Shown in pieces: positions 36,201 through 46,265 of a stretch of DNA of 64,000 nt. This DNA is from Saxidomus purpurata (lineage: Eukaryota; Mollusca; Bivalvia; Venerida; Veneridae): the NCBI GenBank assembly GCA_022818135.1, contig JAFMSR010000007.1, positions 25,864,915 to 25,928,914 of the forward strand. Reading direction: 5' to 3'. The notes under the pieces were generated by a model. It was not told the DNA's origin, made no database searches, and saw only the letters and a program-made list of their open reading frames with translations. The position numbers and the translations under genes were made by a program. The first letter of the stretch is position 1, and the number at the start of each line of letters is the position of its first letter.

Positions 36201-39200
36201 TTTTCAGCTATTAGTTATAGTTGGCCATTGTTAAGAACCATTCATGTTTTAAAGAATGTTGACTTTGCTCTGAGCATATCCTCTTCATGCATAAGGGATT
36301 TTTATGTAACTTGGTACAAATGTTCACCATCATGAGATAAAGTGTCATGCACAAGAACCAGGTCCCTAGTTCCAAGGTCAAGGTCACACTTACAGGCCAA
36401 AGGTCAGATACAAGAATAATTCAAGAATGACTTTGTCTGGAGCATTTCTTCTTCATGCATGAAGGGATTTTGATGTTACTTGGCACAAATGTTCACCACC
36501 ATGAAACAGAGTGTCTCGGCAAGAACCAGGTCCCTAGGTGTAAGGTCAAGGTCACACTTAAAGGTCAAATTCAATAATATCTTTGTCCGGAGGATTTCTT
36601 CTTTATGCATGGAGGGATTTTGATTTAACTTGGCACAAATGTTCACTACCATGAGCTATCCTTGTTTTTAGAATTACTTCCCTTTGTTGTTACTGTTAAT
36701 AGCTTACATTTTAACTTTTTTATTACTGGCCGTTGAGAAAAATCGAGACAACTTTTCTGTGGTACAATATGCATGTTACATCCAATATCTAGGTGTTTTT
36801 TTACTTATCTCTACTTGGTAAGGAGTTAGCCGTTTTTACAGCTGGCAGCTCAACATGTTGCACGTGAGCATCTAGTTTCTGAATGTATACAAGTGTACGC
36901 CAGTCCTATGCAGGCTCTAATATATCATTAGGAAACTTAAGTATGATTCATATTTGGAGGAAATATTAAAGATAAATACATAAAAGATGTACAATATATG
37001 TAAGAGCCACTCAGCTAGGGCAGGATTTATAAATTTAGGGAGAAATGATGTCGCATTAAAGACAGTTTGATTAACAGACCACTAGGGCCATCCTGATTTG
37101 ATACTTCATGCAATTATTGAAGACATTTAGGGTATGGAGAACTGTAATTTTAGATAACTTAATTATTGGATAAATCTCCCTTTCTGATAAAACCTTGTCA
37201 GGAATGTAAGTTGGATAGTATTGAATACTTGAATCACACCATTAGGGAGTGCAGTGACCAAGAACCGTAACTCTAGCTAATCCCATAATTGATGTATTTG
37301 TTACCCTTCCATGAAATTGCCAGCCGTTTGATTGGTCAATGACACGTAAATAGATATTGATATAAATGGGCAAGCTGGTAATATGCACTTGCCATATCCC
37401 GTCATTGAACCCCACACTAAACGCGAGTGTTAGCATTAAGTACATCAATGGTGCAATCATATTGAAACTAGGATGCAGCTCTGCAGTATTGAATCATCAC
37501 TGTCCTCTTGTTACAATGTTGCAGTACCATTTAAGATCTGTATGCAATGGGAAGTGGTCACCATAATGTATAAAGGACACCTCCAGTGCCTTCAGCGCTT
37601 TGATTAAAGAATGTCTCGCATCTTAAAAGAAGACTTTTTAGTAAATATCTGAAAGTGATAGTAATTACATTTTTTTCTTCAGAAACCAGCTTTTTACAGG
37701 GAGAAAGTGGAAACTCTTATGCAGTCAGCCATCTTGGACTTATTATCCCATAAACCTGGGCACTGCCAGCCAGCATTATTTCACATAATGATTGTGAAAT
37801 TTCCAGTAGGTTTTCATATTTTAGTCTTGTCTTTGTATGAGTTTTAACTGTGTTTTGGTCAGAATTATAGGCAGGCAGTTTACCTTATGATAGTTCATAC
37901 GAAGAACCAGTACAGGATCTACACTCTTGATAAAAAATGCCGTCTGTCTCACATAAAGAGTCATGGTCGTAAGCAGGACTTGAACTCATGACCCTCTATC
38001 TACCAGAGGTTGCAGTGATTAAAATCAATGACTCTAACCACTGGACCATGGAGGTGGGTTATTTTAGGGTTGAAATTTGTTTTGTTTAACGCTTCACTTC
38101 AATATCCGCATATTAATTTAAACTGATACTACCCTTTCTAGTAACTATCAATTTTAATAAAATTATTAAGAACTTGTTTATATTAGTTGAACAATGAACA
38201 TTGCCAAAGCTATATCGAGGTGTATTTTGTATGTTAGAATAAAGAATTTGAATTTTTTTACTCTTCTAAATGGAGTGGGGCTAGAAGGTCACATAGAAGT
38301 TTGTGATTGCCTGTCTGTGCATCAGACCATCCATGAAATTTGTACACTTCATTTTTTATGCCCCCGAAGGGTGGCATATTAAAATCGCACCGTCTGTCCG
38401 TCTGTCCGTCCGTCCGTCCGTCTGTCTGTCTGTCCGTCCGTCCGCGCCCCCACTTACAATCGTGTCCGGACTGTAACTTTGTCATGCATTGAAGGATTTT
38501 AAAATAACTTGGCACACATGTCTAGCACATCAAGCGACGTGTCGCGTGCAAGACCCACATCCCTACCTCAAAGGTCAAGGTCCACTTGGAGTATGAAGGT
38601 TATGGAATCCTCTATATATGTACACTTCGTGTCCGGACTGTAACTTTGTTATGCATTGAAGGATTTTCAAAAACTAGACACACATGTCTGGCACATCAAG
38701 ACGACGTGTCGCGTGCAAGACCCACGTCCCTAGCTCAAAGGTCAAGGTCATACTTAGAGTTTGAAGGTAATGGATTCCTCTATATATGCATATATGCACA
38801 CTTCGTGTCCAGACTGTAACTTTGTCATGCATTGAAGGATTTTAAAATAACTTGGCACAAATGTCTAGCACATCAAGACGACGTGTCGCGTGCAAGACCC
38901 ACGTCCCTAGCTCAAAGGTCAAGGTCAAACTTAGAGTTTGAAGGTAATGGATTCCTCTATATATGCATATATGCACACATTCGTGTCCGGACTGTAACTT
39001 TGTCATGCCTTGAAGGATTTTAAAATAATTTGGCACAAATGTCTAGCACATCAAGACGACGTGCAAGACCCACATCCCTACCACAAGGTCAAGGTCCACT
39101 TAGAGTTTATAGGTAATGGAATCCTGTATATATGCATACATTTGTGTCCGGACTATAACTTTTATTATGCTTTGAAGGATTTTAAAATAACTTGGCACAA

Positions 39201-42200
39201 ATGTCCAGCACATTATAGCGGATGTGTCGCGTGCAAACCCAAGTCCCTACCTCAAGGTAAGGTCACACTAGTGTTTAAAGTAATGGAATACTGTATGCAG
39301 ATTACTCTGACATGCATGGAAGGATTTTAAATTACATAGCACATTTATTGAGCACATGGAGAGGACACGCTGTGAGGCACCTCTTTCGGGGGCATTCGTC
39401 ACTTGTGAGGGACAGCTCTTGTTTATGTGTGCAAGCAAGTCATCATGACATTTATTTAAGTATGGAAATTGATATCATATTGACATGTAACTAGCTTAAC
39501 TCTTTGCATCTAGGACCAGTCCAGATCTTGGTACTTTACAATCTGATCATGATCTGCACTGTGAAATTTTCAGTTAGCATTGTTTTAGAAATTCAGTGGG
39601 AATCTTCAAGGTAAAAGGAGGACAAGTCCACTCTAGAAACTTAGTGTTGTTAGGGAAGAATAGTGTATTTGATCAATGGAAAAGAATTTGGTGCTTCAAG
39701 GTATCAAATTATAAAATGTTTTAGAATTTTGTAAATGGTATGGTCTCTGAGTTACAGTACAGTCAAACCTCTCCTATCAAGCAGCTGGTTTTAACTGTAT
39801 TAAACTGCTTATCCCGCACAGTCCCATGGTCCCAACAGCATAAAATATATAAATGCAAAGCATGGTTTAATCAACAACCTGCTGTATCTTGGATGATGAA
39901 TTGGTCTTTGAGTATACCAGATGAGACATAGGTCACTGTAATTGTTTTTACTTTTTCAGTTAATGTTTTGGTCGTGTCATGAAGATTTGATAAACACAGT
40001 TCAGTCACAGACTGCCAAGGTTTTCGTTAGGGTAAGTATACGCCTTTCAGGGGTTTTCTTCCGCTTTATATTGAACAGAAACTTGTAAGCACTGAGTATG
40101 TTTTGCTCATGGATTTGTTACGGCCAGGTTTATTGGTGGTACTAATATCTGGATGTAAAAATATTTCACAAGTTCTGAACTACTCAATTGTGCTGGCATA
40201 AAAAGTAAATAATTAATGTTACTGTATCTTACAGGGATTATAGATATGTTTTTGTTGAAGAGAACCAACAATTTTGTTTTAAAAAAATTACCTTTGTTAA
40301 AACTGAGATAAACTTTGGTACATCTGATTAACAAGTTGACATGGTGATCTTGAATTACTGTTTTCAGAGTCAGGCTGCGGCATTCTTGGCAAAACTAGTC
40401 AGCAAGGAATTGGTAAGTAATGTAATGTATTTATAAAATAAGCACAACTGCAAAATAGAAAGAAGAAGGAAAATAAAACAGATACGTTTTCACTGTGTTG
40501 TTGAACATTTCTTGCAAATGTTTTAGAATTGTACACAGGACAATTCATTTTAAATGTACTCAAATAAAGCTGATATGCTTGACAGAAATTCAGGGTTTTC
40601 TGTAACATCTTAGTATATATATACTAATTTATTTATTCTTGATTGCGAAACAAGTTCTTACAACTTAGATTAATCACTCTTGAGACTCATTCCAGATGGG
40701 ATCAACCTCGAAGAGAGAGAGGCAATGTTGAATTATTTGTATCTTGCCTAGGGACACTACCAACATGGCTATGGTAGGGATCGGACCCGGGTCCCTTCGA
40801 TTCTGAGGCAAACGCGCTACCACTGCGCCATGGAGGCTTGTAACATCTTAGTGATTGCAACATGATAATGAAATATTTAGGCAGTTTGTTACATCTAAAT
40901 GAAGAGGTTGCCTTTCTTCCATTGCAGCTTGACAGTGTAGAAGATGATGACTGGGAAAAATTTGTTAATAGCTGGAAATCTGCAGCAACTGTGGTAAATT
41001 AAAAAAAAAATTGTATTTTGTATTTCAAATTTCAATTTATGATTGTCCATCTGTCTGTGCACCAACAGTGAAAATATTATTTTGCTCATGTCCATCAGTC
41101 TGTCTTAACTACTAGAACTTAAGAAAATTCTCTTTGCATGTAGCTAGATTTTTTATTCAGTTATGCACCATACTGTTTCATGGTCGTGCAGAAGACCACA
41201 GGTCAAGGTAGTAAGGGAGCTTATTAGTGGATGATCTACGTACATATTGGGGTCATCGGGTAAAAAGTTCAAGGTCAGAAGAAACACGGCACTGAAAAAC
41301 ATCAAAGCAGTATTGCATGGGCTTGGTATTTTATCAGTGACTTGTTTTGGTATATTGATCATTAGGTTAATGCCTTTGTTCTGGAACTTCCTTGTGGGTT
41401 TGTACTTTATAAATGTAAATTACCCGTACATTTTCTTAACAGGTTATCAGAGAGATGGCGATACAGGAGAAGTTTAGGAAGAATTTACTGGAGGAAGTTG
41501 TTTCAACCTGTAGCCAGATACAACTCCTTATACCTGGGAAACTGGTATACAAACCCTTAATTATATACCCCTATATATACAGCAAAGTTCTGCTATTAAG
41601 ACGGCCCTTAATTTTAAGACTAGCTATTTCATAACCAAATACTCAATTTCAGAGTAAGAAGGTCTCGCTAATAAGACTGATTCATTAGTAAGACCACTCT
41701 ACTGGTCTGAATGGTGGTCTTAATACATGAACTTTGCTGTACAATTTTTTTTTTGTTACGTGTCACCCATACTGAGGTGTTGTGTCACACTTTGCCTCCG
41801 TGCATGTTTTATGTCGCATATTCTTACACTTAAAGGTCCATTACTAACATTAAATTGAATTTTCTTTTAAATCTGGAACCGTAAAGGGCGTATTCTCAGA
41901 AGGAAAATATGACATGCTGCATCGAATGTGAGCATATTGTGTTGAAAATTCGAGTTTAGCAAAATAATTAATAAATTATATTTTGCCTTTTCAAAAACAA
42001 AAGTAGGTTTTCGAGTTTTCAAATATCTTTGTATTTTTCTAGAAGTCTCCCAGAGAGGGGCTGTAAATAAGTTGTACATAAATAATCATGTCTATTTTGA
42101 ATTATAATTGAAGAACTTTACTTCCAATGATGTGCAAAGTATATCTCTGACTGTTTACAACATTCAGTAAAGCGAAAGTAGGACAAAAAGACCACCCAGG

Positions 42201-45200
42201 TCAATCTAAGGAAATACACAAACATTCACTCGTTATTCTGCAGCAGTATTTCAAACAGGGAAATGCCCCACGGCTATTGTAAAGTTTAAGAAGCCAGTTT
42301 CAAACTGTCTATCCCTGTTACAATTCCAGATTTAAAAGAAAATTCGATTTGGTATAAGTAATGATCCTTTAATAACTTTAGATAGGGTGCGCTATTGTAA
42401 TCAAACTCGGTACATCTAAATCTCTTATGGAGAAGAATGCTTGATTATGCATTTGGAGTCAATTTGTTGCTTATGGTATGATTAACCTTCAAAAGTAGCT
42501 CTAGTTAGTAACTTAGCCAACATAGATATAAATGGTACCGTATTTGCCGGTGTATAATACGCACTTTTAATTCAGATTTTGGGGCTATCAGGAAGGGGTG
42601 CGTATTATACACCAGTGTAGGTTCTCCGACAATTTTTTCCAGCATTGAAAATGTTGAAGTCGTATAAATTAGACGTAATATTGGGATTTTCACTGAAAGC
42701 GGATGTTTATCCATTTTTATAACTTTTTTATGAAGAGCACGGAGGTTTCCTAAAAGCCGATACCCGGTACGGCATGTACGATAAAACATTACCGGTAAAT
42801 TTGATAGTTTTCTTTCAGGTTTCAATAAAAGTTTAACATTGTTAGAACAAAGTTTGTTGTCTCTTTAATTATCAAATAATTATTGCTGATCAATACAACA
42901 TTCCGTTTATTGATAAACAAACACGCTTATATAATTGCATTTATTTTCACGTCTCTCTTTGATGGCGCCGTAATTACCGGTATGAGAAGTCTGTTGCGAA
43001 GGTGTTGAAATCTTGAGAAAATAATTATGTTCTCAAAGTACCATTAAATAAGCATGACATTTTTGAGTTTTTCATATCCTCTATGCTAATCAGATTGTCA
43101 AAATATAGTCGATAACTGCCGTATTGTATTTTTTACGTGTATAAATCGTTACGGTGCTCCGATTATTGAATAATTTTCGTAACGAAAATGTCATATTTTT
43201 CGGATATTTGAGGTGCGTATTATACACCGATGTAGGCATTTTTCCCCATTTTTAAAGCCCAGATCGAGGGTGCGTATTATACACGGGTGCGTATTATACA
43301 CGGGGAAATACAGTATATTGTTTTTGAAGTAAGGCGACTTAATTTGTAGGACCTAAAAGTAAAAGACATGAAAAAAACACTTAAAGATGTCACTTAACTC
43401 TGTCTTTGCAACCAGTGTAGATCATGATCTGTACTGTTCATTATTTGGTCTGTAAATGTCAGTGAGCACCTCTATGTATAATGACAATACAATATTTTTT
43501 ATATTTTTTTAAGGTGTTGGAAAAGGAAGACTTGCACAGACTGCTGGAGATGCAGAGGAAATGTGAGAAGTCTACTAAGAAGGCTATCAACAGATTAACA
43601 CAAGGAATCGAAAGGTAATAATAGAAAATAATAAGGTGTGCGTTGTAAAGTATGTCCATCATTTTCTTACAAACACGATCTCCTTTGCAACCACTGGGGC
43701 AATGTTGATGACACTTGATAGGGATGTTCCTTGCAGCTGTACAAAAGATGTACAAAGAGTTCCATTCCATGCAGAACTCTGGTTGCTATGACAACTCAAA
43801 AACTGCAAGGCCCAGAGTTTAGATATTTGGTGTGTGGCAGTGTCTTGTCATTTTCTGCCACATGTGTTTAAATTATGACTCTTTAGTCAAAATTGACCCA
43901 CCTAGGGTCATAAGTATATTGTACAAAGAAATTTAAAGCAGAATTTTAAAAATCTGATTGTCAGAAACTGTTTGATTTGTTAAGTTTTAATTTTAGTCTC
44001 ATATAATAGTTGTTATATCAGTTGTTAGCCATTACATGAGGATAAGGATATGTCATGCATCATATCACCAATGTCAAGGTCACTTAAAAGATTGAACCTC
44101 GTGAAACTAAGACTCTTTAATTCCTTGGCAGATTTGCATGACACATGAATGGAATATTTATCTCATTTAGACTGCATCCATAAACCATGTTGGAAGTCAA
44201 GTTGATTCTTTAGGGTCAAAGGTCATGAGACCATATCTATCAAATATCTTGAAGGCTTTTCAGGAGACTTGCATCACATGTTTATCACACCGAGTATATG
44301 TGTACAATCTCCTACATAAGCCACCTTTAACCATACATCCACACACTTTCTAGATCACCTGAGCGTTAAGCCTTCATGGTGAGCTATTGCGACTGTGTGT
44401 TGTCCGTCTCTGTATGTCCTCCATCCTCAACAATTGATTTAACCAACATCTCCTTAACCACTGGACCAATTTCAACCAAACATTACAGGACTCTTCCTTG
44501 GATGATCCTTCCACAACTGCTCAAACAGTTCTGCTCTGCTGCACATAATGGCTGTAAGAACAAAAAACAGAAATACCTTTAAATGACATCTTCTTAACCA
44601 CTGGGCAGGCTTCAACCAAACTTAACCAGATTGTCACTTGGATGGTCTTATACCAAACTTGCTCACAGAGCTCTGTTTCAATTATTATCTTTAATGTTGG
44701 GAATGGTGCATTTCTGATGATATAATTCATATGTTCTCTGTTAACTCAGCAGAGTGTTATAGGGCCATCATGGCCCTGTTTATACACTATTGATATCGTA
44801 TCTTAGGTATGTACACACTACGCTGCACATTTTAAATTGTTCTCATTCAGTAGGGGACTTTGTATTGCATGGCAATACTTCAGTAGTTTTTTTTTTCCAA
44901 GCAATTTTGTCATAATAAGTATAGTATAATACCAGATTTCATAGCATAAAAGGGGGGAAAAAGGTTAGGTTATAAATTCTATCAGCATTAATTATGATTT
45001 TCCCCAATACTTTACTCCGTTTTTCATTTTAGGACAAATACTGATGGAAGTGAAAGTAAGAAAATGAACAAAAAGAGAAAGAAAAAGCAAGATGAAGTAG
45101 AGAACCAGTCACCAGAGAAGAAAAGCAAACTACAGAACCAGTCAGAAAACAATGCAACGGAAAACCAGTCACAAATTAATACTGAACCAACCCATGATGT

Positions 45201-45642
45201 GAGCAATAAACAGAAAAAGAAAAATCGGAAATCGTGGAACAAGGAGCAGCAGTCCACAGGAAATGTAAAAAAAGAGTTAGTGAATCAGTCCATTGGTAAT
45301 AATGTTGACACCATTCTAATTTCTGAAAATAAAAAAATGAATGAAGAGTCAGTTCAGAGTGAAAAAGAGAAAAATGTGGAACAGCAAGTTCCAGAATCTG
45401 GTAAAAAGAAAAAGAAACGTAAATCTAAAGGGTCAAATAGTATTGATAATGGGAATGAAGTTGTTGATGGACAGGGACCAGACTTCTCACCACAATCTCA
45501 AAAGAAGGCAAAACAAAGTATAGAAGCAGAAGCAGGGAACCAGTCTCCAGGAAATGATGTGAGTAAACTGAAACTGCCTAATGATGAATCAATGTCCGGG
45601 AAAAAGAGGAAACGTAAATCAAAGCAGCTGAAACATGAATGA
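24205..45642 (+). CDS. MYBBP1A: MYBBP1A / Pol5-family nucleolar protein, 18 C-terminal exons
   Basis: Myb-binding protein 1A homologue, a nucleolar HEAT-repeat-like protein of rRNA synthesis and transcriptional co-regulation. Exons: 24205-24329, 27047-27100, 28081-28185, 29550-29607, 30570-30715, 31166-31459, 31994-32139, 33802-33859, 34060-34173, 35469-35544, 35910-36031, 37683-37805, 39960-40031, 40368-40412, 40928-40993, 41443-41544, 43514-43614, 45033-45642. All have AG/GT borders and every junction keeps phase, giving about 804 residues. Recalled family features are in the right order: LYGLSKYVQQLLQ, GPSWIDVVTELLLSI, an Asp-rich block, DFKMRVLDLVEALVKS, GFIVPLLDLM, CLYVLNVLLAEPEVSP and a Lys-rich tail. 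This matches roughly residues 565 to the end of vertebrate MYBBP1A. The exon at 24205 starts in phase 1 and needs an upstream partner; none was found back to 13 kb. Introns carry many mobile elements. Confidence 0.9.
24380..24745 (+). repeat. Imperfect short tandem repeat in MYBBP1A intron
   Basis: About 15 diverged units of about 20-25 bp built on AAAACAGTAACCTTTGCTA. Directly after the first exon's donor. Non-coding. Confidence 0.75.
25010..26280 (+). repeat. Intronic segmental duplication
   Basis: Blocks at 25010-25400 and about 25770-26280 share, in order, CATAGTCATTTTAAACTA, GGTTTCTAAAAATAGCGTA, GGTTTATCGGGTATTTTTCA, GACCCAAAATTTTT and CCTGTGATGCTCTTGAGG. Between them is CAGTCTAACCTGCCTATAGC, which looks like the end of a CAGT-type MITE. 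Confidence 0.65.
26290..26960 (+). repeat. Hairpin-capped superfamily fragment, three modules
   Basis: Three modules of about 170 bp with TTTGCATAGGCATATATGGA, TTCTTCTCTGAAACCA, GGCATCTAGCATTG and CACTTAGT. The same vocabulary occurs at 46266-47560. Termini not identified. Confidence 0.6.
27195..27790 (+). repeat. Tandem array, about 30-45 bp unit, MYBBP1A intron
   Basis: Around 15 units with TGTGTTCAGAGGG(G)TGCTC, ACTGATTATA or ACTGAATATAAAC; older units near 27200-27330 are longer. A short open frame inside is repeat read-through. Confidence 0.85.
28186..29549. other. MYBBP1A intron with superfamily scraps
   Basis: No extra exon seen. Holds a local duplication (GATGAGGCTAGTTTGA... near 28335 and 28540) and, near 29262-29350, HINE module text (TGCTCCATATCTTTTGGAAC, GAAGGATTTTCATTGAAC) like 4945-5000. 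Confidence 0.5.
29700..29800. repeat. Interspersed short repeat with GATCATGATC core
   Basis: Reads TGCAGGTTATGATCAGTCTGC ... CGATCATGATCTGCACTG, an inverted pair. Related phrases occur near 27806, 30972, 39535, 43420 and 49478. Probably a small MITE-like family favouring this gene's introns. Confidence 0.5.
30570..30715 (+). CDS. MYBBP1A: MYBBP1A exon with PSWIDVV motif
   Basis: The best single diagnostic exon. The acceptor CTCAGCAG precedes AGGGACCATCC; joined to the last base of the exon ending at 29607 it reads E-G-P-S-W-I-D-V-V-T-E-L-L-L-S-I. 48 complete codons, ending LLVD before GTAAGT. It corresponds to the helical segment just before the acidic region in the family. Confidence 0.88.
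31166..31459 (+). CDS. MYBBP1A: MYBBP1A acidic exon
   Basis: 98 codons, phase 0 at both ends, flanked by TTTCAG and GTAATA. Starts ALEQTNLDSEEGM, then a long Asp/Glu/Ser block (runs such as DDDNDGDDDDDVND), ending KLKEKVRVALGEAASNFDEE. The family has an acidic linker at this place between its two helical halves; such linkers often bind basic partners in nucleoli. The GAT/GAC repeats make it prone to length change. Confidence 0.88.
32357..33453. mobile_element. hAT-type non-autonomous transposon in MYBBP1A intron
   Basis: 1097 bp. Terminal inverted repeats TAAGGATGGGAACGAAT and ATTCGTTCCCATCCTTA; exact 8-bp target duplication CTTAATAT at 32349-32356 and 33454-33461. Subterminal regions are loaded with TTCGAATATTCGAAT repeats. 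An 8-bp duplication is characteristic of hAT transposition. No transposase frame is visible inside. It sits at the junction of a pre-existing 39-bp tandem duplication (CCAAATGTGCATGTCAAAG on both sides). Confidence 0.85.
35910..36031 (+). CDS. MYBBP1A: MYBBP1A exon with CLYVLNVLL motif
   Basis: Acceptor ACATTACAG; the first two bases complete a valine codon begun at 35544. Reads VPVPSFRQDTGN, CLYVLNVLLAEPEVSP, KTRSKSEQKPK. The CLYVLNVLL core corresponds to the SLYLLRVL motif of vertebrate MYBBP1A. An overlapping frame at 35863-36081 is only intron read-through in another phase. Confidence 0.85.
36060..36660 (+). repeat. HINE-related modules in MYBBP1A intron
   Basis: Three modules of about 150 bp with TGCATGAAGGGATTTTGATG, TTGGCACAAATGTTCACCA, GAACCAGGTCCCTAG and AAGGTCAAGGTCACACTTA. 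A CTTTGTCTGGAGCATTTCTT phrase opens each. Termini not clear. Confidence 0.6.
37866..38057 (-). repeat. SINE family 2, copy on minus strand
   Basis: The reverse complement reads CACCTCCATGGTCCAGTGG, GGGTCATGAGTTCAAGTCC, CCATGACTCTTTATGTGAG and AAGGTAAACTGCCTG, parallel to 4088-4295. Confidence 0.7.
38358..39423 (+). mobile_element. HINE, TCAAGGTCA subfamily, intact ends
   Basis: The 5' end ATGCCCCCGAAGG folds on GGGTGGCAT. A long TGTCCGTCCGTCCGTC tract follows, then about five modules of about 165 bp (GTAACTTTGTCATGCATTGA, GGCACAAATGTCTAGCACAT, TCAAAGGTCAAGGTC). Near the 3' end CTTTCGGGGGCAT is the inverted copy of the 5' terminus, then a small hairpin (TCAC/GTGA) and GCTCTTG before TT. Several short frames inside are repeat read-through. 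In a MYBBP1A intron. Confidence 0.75.
40660..40838 (-). repeat. tRNA-derived SINE with near-canonical promoter boxes
   Basis: The reverse complement starts GCCTCCATGGCGCAGTGG-TAGCGC, a good box A, then GGGTCCGATCCC, a good box B, and continues with GTTGGTAGTGTCCCTAGGCA. The best preserved tRNA-like head in the window. Lies in a MYBBP1A intron, opposite strand. Not called a tRNA because it carries a SINE tail and recurs. Confidence 0.65.
41580..41739. mobile_element. 160-bp MITE, TA target
   Basis: Flanked by TA. Left CAGCAAAGTTCTGCTATTAA; the right end reversed is CAGCAAAGTTCATGTATTAA. Interior GTAAGAAGGTCTCGCTAA. Mariner/pogo-like ends; intronic. Confidence 0.75.
41831..42371. mobile_element. 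MITE family M1, copy 2
   Basis: Left TTAAAGGTCCATTACTAAC..., right ...AGTAATGATCCTTTAA, with long complementary shoulders (TTCTTTTAAATCTGGAA / TTCCAGATTTAAAAGAA). Longer than copy 1 because of about 150 bp of extra sequence near 41885-42060. Interior otherwise parallel to 3033-3410. Confidence 0.75.
42538..43313. mobile_element. pogo/mariner-like non-autonomous element with duplicated ends
   Basis: 776 bp flanked by TA. Left end CCGTATTTGCCGGTGTATAA; the right end reversed is CTGTATTTCCCCGTGTATAA. The core GTGTATAATACGCAC appears twice near each end (42550 and 42600; 43213 and 43270-43300). No transposase. In a MYBBP1A intron. Confidence 0.8.
43640..44340 (+). repeat. Hairpin-capped superfamily fragment
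   Basis: ACACGATCTCCTTTGCAACC, AAGAGTTCCATTCCATGCA and GTTTAGATATTTGGTGTG match phrases at 46340-46560. Ends are not visible; probably an old truncated copy. Confidence 0.5.
44351..44782 (+). mobile_element. HINE-like element, short copy
   Basis: 5' TAGATCACCTGAGC...GGTGAGCTATT hairpin, TGTTGTCCGTCTCTG tract, two modules (CATCTCCTTAACCACTGGAC, CTTCAACCAAACTTAACC), and the 3' palindrome AGGGCCATCATGGCCC then TGTT. Same end types as 18558-20160 and 46266-47560. Confidence 0.65.
45033..45642 (+). CDS. MYBBP1A: MYBBP1A last exon, Lys-rich nucleolar tail
   Basis: After TTTTAG, a 203-codon exon ending in TGA at 45642. Very rich in Lys, Asn, Gln, Ser and Glu with several KKRKKK/KKKKRK clusters and repeated NQS(P/E) motifs (NQSPEKKSK, NQSPGND). 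This low-complexity basic tail is a typical nucleolar localisation region, as in the vertebrate protein. The first codon (Arg) is completed across the junction with 43614. Confidence 0.88.
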
Positions 45643-45677
45643 AAATGTTTAGTACAGCATGAAAGAACCATTGAGGG

Positions 45678-45850
45678 AGGCACCATGTTATAGAGATTGA
45701 GCATTGTACTTGTAACCAGAGGGTTAGGTGTTTGAATCCCTTCAGCAGACTACTTGATCAAGACTTTCAATGTTCCTTCTTTTGGCATGGTTACGTATAG
45801 GAAGCAGTCATGAATTTAGAATGGCTTACAATGAGTTTAAAATAATTATG
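45678..45850 (+). repeat. SINE family 3, tRNA-derived
   Basis: GGAGGCACCATGTTATAGAG, box B-like GGTGTTTGAATCCC, tail TTTGGCATGGTTACG. Starts just after the MYBBP1A stop codon, so part of it may be in the 3' UTR. Confidence 0.55.
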
Positions 45851-46265
45851 GTTGATCAAGTAAACTACACTTTTAATGTCATTTGACATGACTAACAGCA
45901 CTTAATGAAAAAAGTTTGCAAGAAACAAGTTCAATGGATGGAGAGAAATAGTACAGTTCCTACGCAGTAGATGCAATATAGGATTTAATTAAAGAGTGAG
46001 TCAGCAATATCTATGTAGGTCTGAAATTTTTTAAAAATGTTTTCCGAGATAAGAAAGATTAATTCTTATAAAGATTCTTTTTCTGGCAGCAAGCCTTGCA
46101 GGAAAAGGGGCCTTTGTACATTTGTTACATTATTCGAAACTGATTAAAAAAATAGCAAATTGACATTTTTGTTCTCGTCTTTGAATACAAAACCAAAGTT
46201 AATCAAAGAATTGAGAGTACTGGAGGGAAGCGAGATGGAAATGTAGGATTGAGCCTTGCCATTTT

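Noticed and set aside
38358..39423. Direct repeats with regular spacing that might be read as a CRISPR array
   Set aside because: The intervening sequence is also repeated, units are about 165 bp, the genome is eukaryotic, and the ends are those of a mobile element.
40660..40838. A tRNA gene on the minus strand
   Set aside because: Box A and box B are good but the sequence continues into a SINE body and the head recurs at 4088 and 37990; cloverleaf pairing of the acceptor stem was not evident.
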